From RYN-428 sp035551995 (lineage in GTDB: Bacteria > Planctomycetota > Phycisphaerae > Tepidisphaerales > Tepidisphaeraceae): 64,000 nt of DNA. Where the stretch lies: the NCBI GenBank assembly GCA_035551995.1, contig DASZME010000007.1:1-64000 (forward strand), given 5' to 3'. Under the pieces are notes generated by a model. That model worked only from the letters and a program-made list of their open reading frames with translations. It was not told the DNA's origin and ran no database searches. Shown here piece by piece: positions 24,840 to 33,621 of this stretch (position 1 is its first letter; each line of letters begins with the position of its first letter). Position numbers and translations under genes: made by a program.

Positions 24840-26390
24840 TCACTCCGCGGTCGCGTTGGTTTCGCTCAGCTTGCGGTAGATTCGGGTGCGATTGACGCCC
24901 AGGCGCCGGGCGGCTTCGGCGATATTTCCGCCTGTCTCGGCCAACGCGCGACGGATGAGCATGTTTTCCGCCGCTTCGAGGTTCAACGGCAGTTCCCCCA
25001 TCGGGGCGGCGGTCTCCTCCGGCGATTTTTTCGGCTGGACATTCACCAACGCCCCGGAGGACGGGCCGTGTCCAAGTCGCAGGTGTTCAATGCGAACGTG
25101 CAATCCGCCGCTTTCGATCAATCCGCGTTCGATGACGTTTTTCAATTCCCGCACGTTGCCGGGGAATGGATGCTCGGCAAGGACGCGCATTACCGCGGCG
25201 TCGAGGGTCGGGCTTGGAATTCCCATTTCCGCGGCGAAAAGCCGTAAAAAATGCTGAGCGAGCAGCGGGACGTCGTCGCGGCGCTCGCGCAGCGGGGGAA
25301 CGGAAACGGTGTACTGGGCCAATCGAAAATAGAGATCCTGGCGGAAGGCGCCGGAATCGATCTGCGCGGCGAGGTTGGCGTTGGTCGCCGCGACGATTCG
25401 CACGTCGACCTTGCGCTCGCGCGTCGAGCCGAGCGGCGTGACGCATCCGTCTTCCAAGACGCGGAGCAATTTGGCCTGGAGCGTGACCGGCATGTCGCCG
25501 ATCTCGTCGAGGAAAAGCGTGCCGCCGTGCGCCATCTCGAAATATCCCTTGCGGTCCATGGTGGCGCCGGTGAAGGCGCCGCGGACGTGGCCGAAGAGCA
25601 TCGATTCGGCAAGTTCCTCGGGAATCGCGACGCAGTTAACGGCGATGAACGGTCCTTTGGAGCGGTTGCTGCCGAAATGCAACGCGCGGGCGACGAGTTC
25701 TTTGCCGGTGCCGCTTTCGCCCGTTACCAGGACGTTGACCGACCCGAAATTCTGAAGCCGTTTCACTTCTTCGACAATGCGGTTGATGGTTCGGCTGCGC
25801 CCGATCAAGCCGGCGATTCCCCACCGCTCGGCCTCGCGATCGCTGAGGCTGGAAAGCCGCTCGTCGGCGGCTTGCAGCGCATTTTCCGCCGAGGCGCGGC
25901 GGCGCATTTCTTCGCGAAGTTTCTCGTTGGAGGCCGTCAGGTCGGCCGATTGGCGTTCGAGCTCCGCGTTCTTCTCGCGCAGGGCACGGGTGAGCTTGGA
26001 GACCCGCAGATGCGTTCCGACGCGCGCCACGACTTCCTCGGCTTGAAACGGCTTTGCGATGTAGTCCACCGCGCCGGCCGCGAAACCGTCCACCAGGCTC
26101 TGCGCCTCGTCCTTCGCGCTGATGAACAGGACCGGAACATCGCGCATCGCGGCGTCGGTCTTCAGCCGACGGCAGGTTTCATAACCGTCGGGATCGGGCA
26201 TGAGCACGTCGAGAAGGATCAGGTCAACGTCGGCCCTGGCGGCGATTCTTAGCGCCACGTCTCCGCCCGGCGCGGCCAGGACGGTGCAGCCGTGCGATTC
26301 GAGCACCTGGGCCAGCAGATCGAGATTGGCCGGCGTATCGTCGACGATGAGAATTTTGGCGCCGTTTAGCGAGTCGCCGGGAGTGTCCAT
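24840..26390 (-). CDS. NtrC-type sigma54-dependent response regulator
   Basis: A 516-residue transcription activator. A receiver domain (13-125) carries the phosphorylatable D61 in LILLDVLMPDPDGYE. A coiled-coil linker spans about 132-190. The AAA+ domain follows with Walker A GESGTGKE at 224-231, the sigma54-contact loop GAFTGA at 271-276, Walker B GGTLFLDEIGD near 289-299, and arginine-rich sensor motifs. The C-terminal Fis-type helix-turn-helix ends GGNIAEAARRLGVNRTRIYR. It shares a base with the stop of the upstream hybrid kinase gene (TAATG), so they form a phosphorelay pair. With atzF in the same operon and sigma54 promoters ahead of both transporters, it is the obvious candidate regulator of ureide and urea use. 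Confidence 0.92.
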   Translation of the reverse strand: MDTPGDSLNGAKILIVDDTPANLDLLAQVLESHGCTVLAAPGGDVALRIAARADVDLILLDVLMPDPDGYETCRRLKTDAAMRDVPVLFISAKDEAQSLVDGFAAGAVDYIAKPFQAEEVVARVGTHLRVSKLTRALREKNAELERQSADLTASNEKLREEMRRRASAENALQAADERLSSLSDREAERWGIAGLIGRSRTINRIVEEVKRLQNFGSVNVLVTGESGTGKELVARALHFGSNRSKGPFIAVNCVAIPEELAESMLFGHVRGAFTGATMDRKGYFEMAHGGTLFLDEIGDMPVTLQAKLLRVLEDGCVTPLGSTRERKVDVRIVAATNANLAAQIDSGAFRQDLYFRLAQYTVSVPPLRERRDDVPLLAQHFLRLFAAEMGIPSPTLDAAVMRVLAEHPFPGNVRELKNVIERGLIESGGLHVRIEHLRLGHGPSSGALVNVQPKKSPEETAAPMGELPLNLEAAENMLIRRALAETGGNIAEAARRLGVNRTRIYRKLSETNATAE

Positions 26391-29300
26391 TATGAAGCTC
26401 CCGTCTCGGCGGCCACCAGCCGCAATATCGCGCCCATGTCATAATCATGAACGCAGCGCCGCAGGTATGATCCGATCGGTTGCGACTGGGGCCCAAGCCG
26501 CTCCACTTCCTCGATGCACTGTCGAAGTTCGGTGACGCTGTAAAGTTCGGCGGCGGCGCCAAGACGAGTGCGAAGCGTCGAAGGCAGCAATTCGCCGTCC
26601 ATGTACGCGCCTTTTGAATTGGCGGTCTCGGTCTGCTCCTCGCAGTCGAATTTCGCTCCGAGCAGTATCGTGAGGCATTCGTAAAGCCGATCGCATCGCA
26701 CGGGTTTGGATACGACCGCTTCGAACCCCGACGCGCGATACCCTTCCAGTTCGTGCGTGAACGCCGACGCCGACGTCGCGACGATCCGAACGGTCGAACC
26801 AGCCGCGGACCGGATTCGGCGCGCGGTTTCGATGCCGTCCATTCCCGGCATGAGCACGTCGAGAAAAACGATCTGCGGCGCTTCGGTGGCCAGCATCGCC
26901 ATCGCCTCTTCGCCGCTGGCGGCGGTGCATACTTCGCACCCGACCTGAGCCAGCAATCGCGCCAGCACCTGCCGGTTTTCCGGCACGTCGTCTACGACCA
27001 TCGCCCGTACGGTTTGCCCCGGCGTCAGCGCGCGCACCTCGCGCCGTCCGGGCTTCACGGCGTCGCCGGAGGCGGGCGCCAGCGCAAACGAAAAGTGAAA
27101 TCGCGAGCCGTCGCCGGGCGTCGAATCGACTTCCAGCGACCCGCCCATCAGTTCGACCATCCGCCGGGCGATGGCCAGGCCCAGACCCGTTCCACCCCAT
27201 TTTCGGCCGGCCGAGCCCTGCTGGAACGGCTCGAAAATCTGGCGCTGGGCGTTGAGCGGAATTCCGTCGCCGGTATCGCAGACCTCGAATCGAAAGACGC
27301 GCGTCTCACCGGTTCCATCGGCCGACACTTCACGGTCGCCGGCTTTAATTCGCAGCCGCACCGAGCCGTCGCGGGTAAATTTAACCGCGTTGCCCAGGAG
27401 GTTAATCAGAACCTGGCGAAGTTTGCTTTCATCGGCCTTGACGCGAGCCGGAAGGTCGCCGGGACATTCGATCTTGAGCGCGATTCCCTTTTGCTCGCAT
27501 TTTTGCCGAAACATGCCGGCGATACCGACCGCCATCGCTCGCAGATCGACGTCGGTGGTTCGCACTTCCGCCCGGCCGGCTTCGATCTTTGAAATGTCCA
27601 GCACGTCGTCGATCAGCTCGATGAGATGCCGGCCGCTGTTCATGATCGTTTCGACGGCGTCGCGCTGGCCGCCGCCCAGGGCCCGGTCGCGATGCAGAAG
27701 CTGAGCATAACCGAGAATCGCGTTCATCGGCGTACGAATTTCGTGGCTGATGCTGGCGAGAAATTCGCTTTTGGCGCGGCTGGCGGCGGCGGCGGCTTCT
27801 TCAGCCTCCTGCCGCACCAGAATCTCTCCCTGCAGCGCCTCGTTCGTGCACGCCAACTCCGCCGTCCGCTCTCGAACCCGGTGTTCCAGTTCCTGCCGCG
27901 CCCGTTTAAGGGAATCTTCGGCCTGCTTACGGCGGGCGATATCGACCACCATGCCTTCGTAATAAACGACCTGCCCGGTAGCGTCTCGCACTTCGCGGGC
28001 ATTTTCCGAAATCCACGTGATTGACCCGTCCCGCCGATAGACCTGCGATTCAAAATCGGAGACCGATCCGTAGCGCTGAATCTGGTCGATGAATTCTTCT
28101 CTCCGTCCGCATTGCACGTAAAGTTGCACGGCGATGTCCGCCAGGTGCGCGATCAACGCTTCGGGCGTCTCGTACCCGTAGACGCGAGCCAGCGCGCGGT
28201 TGGCGCGCAAATAACGTCCGTCGGGCGTGGTTTGGAAAATACCTTCGACGGAATTCTCGAATATCTCGCGATAGTTCGCCTCGGCGACGCGGGCCGCGTC
28301 CTCGGCCCGCCGCCGTTCGCCGACCTGGCGCAATAACTGGGCCGTCCGAACCCTCACGCGCCGCTCGACGGCCGACCTTTGCCGCATCCCGCGCAAAACA
28401 TAGCCGCCAAGCAAAGCGCTGATCGCAAATCCGCCGCTGAGAATGACAAGGGCGTGATCGCTCGAATGAGCGGCGACGAATTGCTCCGTCGGCCGCAAAC
28501 GCAATGTCCAGCTTTGGCCGGCGACTTCGAGCGTGACCGACGACGCGAATTTGGAGATTTTCCCTTCGGCCGGTCGATGCATGATCGCGGCTGCGCCGGG
28601 AGAAGAATCGGTCAGCAGGAAATCGATGCCCTCTTCCTGCAGGCCATCGGCGGACGCTCCCAGCAGATCTTCGACGCCGAAGACCGCCGAGCAGTATCCC
28701 ATCGGCGGCAATCGGGGGACGCCGGCCGCGGGAGGATTGTCGTTGACGACCATGCAGACGAGAAACCCCAGGCCATGTTCCAAGCCATTGCCGACACCCT
28801 GGACGAGTTGCATCGGCGGAGTCGCGGCTGGTTTCCCGGTGAGAAACGACTGCCGAAGCGCGGCTTTGCGGATCGCATTGGAACCCAGGTCAAAACCCAG
28901 CGCCAGCTGATTGCGGCCGCCGGGCTCGATGTCGTAAACGGGATAATATTCGTCGGCTTCGCCGGCGGCGACGAGCTTCCCTTTCGAATCGAGTGCCGTA
29001 AAACCAAAGTCCAATAACCCATCGGCGCGGGCCTTGGCCTCATATGACTTGCGCTGTGCTTTGGGAACGCGGGGCGTCCACGACAGGGCATAAAGCTCGG
29101 GCTGCCGATCCAGCGCCCCGCGCACGAAAGTGGCGAATTCCTGACGGCTGACGTCGCGCTGCGTTTCAAAGTACGCCGCCAGACCGTGAAGAACCTCGGT
29201 CGATCGCAGCACTTTGCTTTCGACCAGTTCCATCCGCTGGTGGGCGCGCACGTCCAGATCGGCACGGATGTTCTGGCGTTCCCATGCCCGCGCATAAACA

Positions 29301-29401
29301 AAAAGCACAAGGGAAAGGGCGACGCCGCCCAATGAAATTCCCGCCGCCACGAGATTGTGAAAGACCGCGCCACGGCCCACTCTAAAGGCAACTCCGCTCA
29401 T
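26390..29401 (-). CDS. Hybrid histidine kinase with CHASE sensor, PAS and receiver
   Basis: A 1003-residue membrane sensor kinase. A first transmembrane segment (LVAAGISLGGVALSLVLFVY) leads into an extracytoplasmic CHASE domain, about 40-290 (RHSTEVLHGLAAYF-like start, VSRQEFATFVRGALDRQPEL, YYPVYDIEPGGRNQLALGFD). A second transmembrane segment follows near 325 (LVILSGGFAISALLGGYV). A PAS domain is at about 390-510, then the histidine kinase core with H553 (SISHEIRTPMNAIL) and ATPase boxes, and a C-terminal receiver with D848 (IVFLDVLMPGMDG). The start is uncertain: the ATG at 29401 has GAGGA directly against it, and a TTG at 29503 is possible. It lies 16-118 bases after atzF on the same strand. 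CHASE domains bind small extracellular ligands, including adenine- and phenylurea-type cytokinins in plants. Confidence 0.88.
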   Translation of the reverse strand: MSGVAFRVGRGAVFHNLVAAGISLGGVALSLVLFVYARAWERQNIRADLDVRAHQRMELVESKVLRSTEVLHGLAAYFETQRDVSRQEFATFVRGALDRQPELYALSWTPRVPKAQRKSYEAKARADGLLDFGFTALDSKGKLVAAGEADEYYPVYDIEPGGRNQLALGFDLGSNAIRKAALRQSFLTGKPAATPPMQLVQGVGNGLEHGLGFLVCMVVNDNPPAAGVPRLPPMGYCSAVFGVEDLLGASADGLQEEGIDFLLTDSSPGAAAIMHRPAEGKISKFASSVTLEVAGQSWTLRLRPTEQFVAAHSSDHALVILSGGFAISALLGGYVLRGMRQRSAVERRVRVRTAQLLRQVGERRRAEDAARVAEANYREIFENSVEGIFQTTPDGRYLRANRALARVYGYETPEALIAHLADIAVQLYVQCGRREEFIDQIQRYGSVSDFESQVYRRDGSITWISENAREVRDATGQVVYYEGMVVDIARRKQAEDSLKRARQELEHRVRERTAELACTNEALQGEILVRQEAEEAAAAASRAKSEFLASISHEIRTPMNAILGYAQLLHRDRALGGGQRDAVETIMNSGRHLIELIDDVLDISKIEAGRAEVRTTDVDLRAMAVGIAGMFRQKCEQKGIALKIECPGDLPARVKADESKLRQVLINLLGNAVKFTRDGSVRLRIKAGDREVSADGTGETRVFRFEVCDTGDGIPLNAQRQIFEPFQQGSAGRKWGGTGLGLAIARRMVELMGGSLEVDSTPGDGSRFHFSFALAPASGDAVKPGRREVRALTPGQTVRAMVVDDVPENRQVLARLLAQVGCEVCTAASGEEAMAMLATEAPQIVFLDVLMPGMDGIETARRIRSAAGSTVRIVATSASAFTHELEGYRASGFEAVVSKPVRCDRLYECLTILLGAKFDCEEQTETANSKGAYMDGELLPSTLRTRLGAAAELYSVTELRQCIEEVERLGPQSQPIGSYLRRCVHDYDMGAILRLVAAETGAS

Positions 29402-29519
29402 TCCTCGACCTGATGCAAAAAAAATAGGCAAGACAGCCAGGTGAAACGGCTGATAACGAGCGCCCGTTGCGCCGCGCCCTTCCATTCGCAAAGGGTAAGC
29501 CAAGCGCAGGGAACCGACG

Positions 29520-31397
29520 TTATTGCGAGCGCAGGAAATTTCGCCAACCGCCGAGATGGGTAATATCGCGAGCCCCGGCGATGGCGTACGGTTCGCACAA
29601 GAAGCTCTTAACCTCCTGGTTATCCTCGAGCCGAACCGTTCCGATCACCATCGGCGGCGGAACAGAGGCGACGAATTTCCCGAATGCCTCGGCCGTCATT
29701 TCCCAGACCTCGACTTCAATGGCGGCGCCGCTTTGATCGCTGGTTCGTTGCAGACCCGGCTTGGGCGGTTGAACATTGGCCAGCGCGAACAGTTTGTAAC
29801 AACTGGCCGTTTTGCATGTCTGCAACAAGTGGGCATCTAAGTTCGTCAGTTGATGATTCAGCGGCTGGTCCGACAAATGCGCCCCGACAACCGCCAGCTT
29901 AATGAGAGGGGCCGCCGGCGTGCCAATCGGCGCCGGCGGCGGAAAGGAATACTGCGCCGCCCCAAGCCCGATTTTGCCGCTCCGATGCAGTCGATCGCCA
30001 AGGTCAAGAAGCGTCTGTTCCTGGCCGGCCTGCCCGACCAGCGTTACGCCCCACGGCAACCCATTACCGAGAAGCCCGCCGGGAACGGCAACGCCGCACA
30101 AGTCCAGCAGGTTCATGAACGTAGTGTAATAACCGAGGTTTGCGTTGCGGCGCAGCGGATCGGCTTCCACTTCCGCCAAAGTATAAATGGTCCCGGCGGT
30201 GGGGAGGAACAGAAGGTCCATCTTTGCCCATTCAGGCGCCGTCAGATGTTGAAAAGCGCGAAGCTCGTGAAGCCCGTCGAACGCCGCCACGGCATCAAAT
30301 CGGCGCGATGAATGTAAAATACCGCGCGTGATCGGAAGGACCGAATCGGCGTCGTTGGCGACGAACTCCCTCAACCCCGAAACGCGCTCGGCCACCCACG
30401 GCCCGTCGTATAGCAACATCCCGGCGTCGGCGAACGGAGCAAAATCGATGACGACCGCAGTTCCTCCTAGCGCCTCGAGCCGCCCGACGGATTCCTTATA
30501 TAATGCCTCGGCGCCGGAATCGGAGAAGAATTTAAGGCGATCGTCCGCCGGGATTCCGAATCGAAACCGCTCGGGCAACGCCGGCGCCGACGGGAGCGTT
30601 GCGGTTTCGCGGCTGTAAATATCCTGCGGATCATAACCGGCGGCGACGTCCATCACCGCCGCCGCGTCCGAGCACGTCAACGCGAAGACCGAAACACAAT
30701 CGAGCGATTGACAGGCGGGTACGACGCCGGCGGCGCTGATGCGTCCGCGCGTCGGCTTAAGTCCGACGATGTTGTTGAACGCCGCCGGCACGCGTCCCGA
30801 TCCAGCGGTATCGGTCCCCAGGGCGAAGGCCACCAATCCCGTCGATACCGCCACCGCCGACCCCGAGCTTGATCCGCCCGGAATGTAGGATGGGTCGAAC
30901 GGGTTTCGCGGCGTGCCGTACGGCGACCGCGTACCGACCAAGCCGGTGGCGAATTGATCGAGATTGGTCTTGCCCACCAGCACCGCGCCGGCGTCGCATA
31001 AACGGTCGACCGCGGTCGCCGTCCGAGCCGGCAGATGCGCGAAGGCCGGACACGCGGCGGTCGTCGGATGACCGGCCACGTCGATGTTGTCTTTGATCGC
31101 AAACGGAATCCCGAGCAACGGCTGCAATTCCCCCGCCGCGATTCTCGCGTGGGCGGCTCGCGCCTGTTGGATCACCTCATCGCGATTGAAACGGGTGATC
31201 CAGACGGCCGGATCGCCGTGCGCCTCGATTCGCCGCAGACATTCTTCGGCGACCTGGATGGGATCAAGCTCTCCGGAGCGGTAGCGAGCGGCAAGAGTTT
31301 GAATGGTGAACGCATCGCTGGAACCGAGTTTTGCCATAAGAGAAGCGTCCGAATCGATTGTGACTGTTAAAGCGACCGATTGTTGCATGACGAGCAC
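29520..31397 (-). CDS. atzF: Allophanate hydrolase
   Basis: An amidase of about 605-625 residues that converts allophanate to two ammonia and two CO2. Numbering from the ATG at 31337, the amidase-signature triad is K82 (IPFAIKDNIDVAG), S156 (GGSSSGSAVAVS) and S180 (TDTAGSGRVPAAF). The spacing equals that known for AtzF (K91, S165, S189). After the amidase domain, a C-terminal domain with LAVVGAHLSDQPLNHQL and GAAIEVEVWEMTAEAFGKFV is present; this second domain decarboxylates the N-carboxycarbamate intermediate, so the enzyme is full length. The GTG at 31397 gives tighter coupling to ureE (13 bases), the ATG at 31337 a more usual length. No urea carboxylase gene is nearby, which points to biuret rather than urea as the allophanate source. 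Confidence 0.92.
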   Translation of the reverse strand: MLVMQQSVALTVTIDSDASLMAKLGSSDAFTIQTLAARYRSGELDPIQVAEECLRRIEAHGDPAVWITRFNRDEVIQQARAAHARIAAGELQPLLGIPFAIKDNIDVAGHPTTAACPAFAHLPARTATAVDRLCDAGAVLVGKTNLDQFATGLVGTRSPYGTPRNPFDPSYIPGGSSSGSAVAVSTGLVAFALGTDTAGSGRVPAAFNNIVGLKPTRGRISAAGVVPACQSLDCVSVFALTCSDAAAVMDVAAGYDPQDIYSRETATLPSAPALPERFRFGIPADDRLKFFSDSGAEALYKESVGRLEALGGTAVVIDFAPFADAGMLLYDGPWVAERVSGLREFVANDADSVLPITRGILHSSRRFDAVAAFDGLHELRAFQHLTAPEWAKMDLLFLPTAGTIYTLAEVEADPLRRNANLGYYTTFMNLLDLCGVAVPGGLLGNGLPWGVTLVGQAGQEQTLLDLGDRLHRSGKIGLGAAQYSFPPPAPIGTPAAPLIKLAVVGAHLSDQPLNHQLTNLDAHLLQTCKTASCYKLFALANVQPPKPGLQRTSDQSGAAIEVEVWEMTAEAFGKFVASVPPPMVIGTVRLEDNQEVKSFLCEPYAIAGARDITHLGGWRNFLRSQ

Positions 31398-31410
31398 GGC
31401 GACCCGCCAT

Positions 31411-31923
31411 TTACGTCCGTCCCGCGGCGCCGATTTCCAGCGTGGCCCTCACGGCAAGAGCAGGCATGCCCGCGCATCGTCGCGGGTGCAGCCGGCGGAT
31501 GGTCCGCGCGAACGGTATTCCAAGGGCGACGATGGCCGCCTCGACCGGACCGTCCGCGACGACCAGAATTTCGTTTCCGACCACCTCCGCCGGCGCGTGC
31601 AGATTGCCCACTTCCAGCGCCGCGGATCCCATCTCGAAAGGATCGCGCGGCTTTAGGACGAGGACTTCACATTCGGCGACCCGCACCGTGACGAGCATTT
31701 CGCCGTCGTCGTAGATTACGTCGCCGCCGGCAAGGAACTTGTTTATCGGAAGCAGCACGCGCACGTCAAATCCGCCGCGCGTGTTTTTGCGCAAGGCGCG
31801 TCTGTCCAACTCCCACCAGTTCAGCTCCAATTCATCGATCCGCCGCGGCGGGTTGGAAAATTCGGTTGGGTTGGCATCAAGATTTCCCAGCACGCGCTCG
31901 CACAACATAAAATGACTCGTCAT
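31411..31923 (-). CDS. ureE: Urease accessory protein UreE
   Basis: A 170-residue nickel metallochaperone for urease maturation. The N-terminal part contains ERVLGNLDANPTEFSNPPRR and DRRALRKNTRGGFDVRVLLP, matching the UreE peptide-binding domain. The C-terminal metal-binding domain shows LEVGNLHAPAEVVGNEILVV, including the conserved GN-x-H-x-P with its nickel-site histidine. The His-rich C-terminal tail seen in some UreE proteins is absent. It is encoded on the strand opposite to all other urease genes, in a four-base overlap with an M48 lipoprotein gene upstream and directly ahead of atzF. This ties urease maturation to the allophanate pathway. Confidence 0.85.
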   Translation of the reverse strand: MTSHFMLCERVLGNLDANPTEFSNPPRRIDELELNWWELDRRALRKNTRGGFDVRVLLPINKFLAGGDVIYDDGEMLVTVRVAECEVLVLKPRDPFEMGSAALEVGNLHAPAEVVGNEILVVADGPVEAAIVALGIPFARTIRRLHPRRCAGMPALAVRATLEIGAAGRT

Positions 31924-32495
31924 TCCTTAGGCAATAGCGCGATGCGCTGGGTGATCGCCGGGCGAAGTTCCGCGCGGGTTTGCGGCGCATCGCGAACGAT
32001 CGTCAGGACGCGCGCCAACACTGTCGGCGAGATGCCGCTGCGACGCAAGATCACCACCGCGATCGCGTCGGCCTGCTGTTCTCGATCTTCGTACGACCCG
32101 CCGCCCAGCGCGTGCGTTTGCTGAGGACGGTCGCCGGGGCCGCCCGTCAGGTGGCCCAGTTCGTGGGCGATGGCGGCGGCGATCTCGTCATCGTCGAGTA
32201 TTCGCAAAAGCCCGGTCGAGAGACAGATCGTACCGTCGCTCCAGGAACAGGCCGTGGGGATGATCGACGGCGACACATGCACCGCCGCCTGCCCCGAATA
32301 AACGGGGCGAAGGCGACCCAACGCGACGACGGCCCGTTCCGCCGCCAGCCCATATCGGGGCGGCGCCACTGACGGGGCCGAGGTCGGCCCGGAGGGCTCG
32401 TGCTGCGCACTACAACCCACGCCCGCGATGGCGAAGATCACCATTGCGACGAGGCAGACCTGGCTTATATGGGGCTTGCGCGAATTCCTCTGCAC
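31920..32495 (-). CDS. M48-like metallopeptidase lipoprotein
   Basis: A 191-residue lipoprotein with lipobox FAIAGVGC (lipidated C28) and a zinc-metallopeptidase motif H111-E-L-G-H115. A downstream E-x-x-A-D element (EQQAD, E139 to D143) fits the third zinc ligand of M48-type enzymes. The preceding ICLSTGLLRILDDDEIAAAI is also characteristic of M48 enzymes. It would act in the periplasm, for example in protein quality control. It is the first gene of the operon M48-ureE-atzF-kinase-regulator, overlapping ureE by four bases. Why a peptidase leads a nitrogen operon is unclear. Confidence 0.75.
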   Translation of the reverse strand: MQRNSRKPHISQVCLVAMVIFAIAGVGCSAQHEPSGPTSAPSVAPPRYGLAAERAVVALGRLRPVYSGQAAVHVSPSIIPTACSWSDGTICLSTGLLRILDDDEIAAAIAHELGHLTGGPGDRPQQTHALGGGSYEDREQQADAIAVVILRRSGISPTVLARVLTIVRDAPQTRAELRPAITQRIALLPKE

Positions 32496-32572
32496 GCGGT
32501 TTGCAGAACAAGAATCATGCCGCTTAGATATAGCTCGGTTTTTGGGCCGTTTTCTGCTTAAACACCGAGCCT

Positions 32573-33316
32573 TTGAATTTTTTGTGCGTACGAAGTAATC
32601 GGGATGCGGCGCTGCAAGTGTTGCAATGGGAACAGACGGGAGAGGATTTGGCGGTTTCGGATTGGCTTATTTTTCAACTGTGCGACTCGGCGTTCCCCGC
32701 AGGCGGTTTTGCCCATTCCAACGGTCTGGAAGCCGCGTGGCAACACCGGCGAATCGATTCCGGCGCCGCGCTGGATGGGTTGATTCGATGCCAATTAAAT
32801 CAATCCGCTCGCGGCACGGCCCCTTTCGTCGCGGCCGCTTACCGCTGTCCCGATCGATTTGAACAACTCGATGCGCTGTGCGATGCGCTGTTGTCCAATC
32901 ATGTGGCCAATCGCGCGAGCCGGGCGCAAGGACAGGCTTTTGTGCTGGCGGTTTCCAGAATTTTCTTCGATCCGTCGATCTCACGATGGGCGGCCGATGT
33001 GCGGAAAGACCGGAGCCATTGCCATCTATCGCCGGCATTTGGCGCGGCTTGTCGAAGGCTGGATCTGGCGTTGGAGCAAACCGTGCGTCTGTTCCTGTTT
33101 CTTTCGGTGCGGTCGTCGATCTCTTCGGCGGTGCGGCTGGGGATCGTCGGACCTCTCGAAGCCCAAGCCCTGCAACATCGCGCCGCGATCTATGCCGAGA
33201 CGATGGTGAGCCTTGCCCTTTCGATCGCGGCCGAAGATGCAGCTCAGCCGGCGCCGCTGATGGACCTGTTGCAGGGAACGCACGATCGGCTGTATTCGAG
33301 ATTGTTTCAGAGTTAG
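32573..33316 (+). CDS. ureF: Urease accessory protein UreF
   Basis: UreF works with UreD and UreG in the complex that delivers nickel to apo-urease. The signature LIFQLCDSAFPAGGFAHSNG followed by LEAAWQHRRI is the typical UreF N-terminus, and the C-terminal HDRLYSRLFQS fits too. The length is up to 247 residues. The start is unclear: the reading frame opens with TTG at 32573 but has no ATG, and GTG/TTG codons near 32620-32650, one just after GGGAGAGG, would give a more usual protein of about 220-230 residues. It is divergent from the M48-ureE-atzF operon across 77 bases and is followed by ureG. Confidence 0.85.
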   Translation: MNFLCVRSNRDAALQVLQWEQTGEDLAVSDWLIFQLCDSAFPAGGFAHSNGLEAAWQHRRIDSGAALDGLIRCQLNQSARGTAPFVAAAYRCPDRFEQLDALCDALLSNHVANRASRAQGQAFVLAVSRIFFDPSISRWAADVRKDRSHCHLSPAFGAACRRLDLALEQTVRLFLFLSVRSSISSAVRLGIVGPLEAQALQHRAAIYAETMVSLALSIAAEDAAQPAPLMDLLQGTHDRLYSRLFQS

Positions 33317-33621
33317 CGCATTTGTCGTGTTAGTATCGCAAGCCGTGGTCGCGGAACACGTCCCGCAAACGGGACCGCTATTATAAACGCGCAGACGATC
33401 CAGCAGCCTGAAAAACGCCGAGAGCATCGTTTATTCATAGCGGCTCCGCTTGCGGGGCGTTTGACGAGTGATGCACGGTACGCCCGGATGAAACGACTCT
33501 CGCTAGACAGGCGCGGCAAAGCGCGACGCGCATTCAAGAACGCCACGCGAATCATCTGCGCATTTTCGACGTGGATCATCGCATCGGCGCCGCTATGGAA
33601 AACGATAATTGATGGAGTCGC
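33317..33621 (+). other. Noncoding gap between ureF and ureG
   Basis: This 305-base stretch holds no gene I can support. A small perfect hairpin, GTCCCG-CAAA-CGGGAC, is at 33360-33375, about 44 bases after ureF. It has no T-run and a short stem, so it is at best a weak terminator. An AT-rich patch, CTATTATAAAC, follows directly. Confidence 0.5.

Noticed and set aside
33360..33375. Hairpin after ureF as a Rho-independent terminator
   Set aside because: The stem is only six pairs and no T-run follows.
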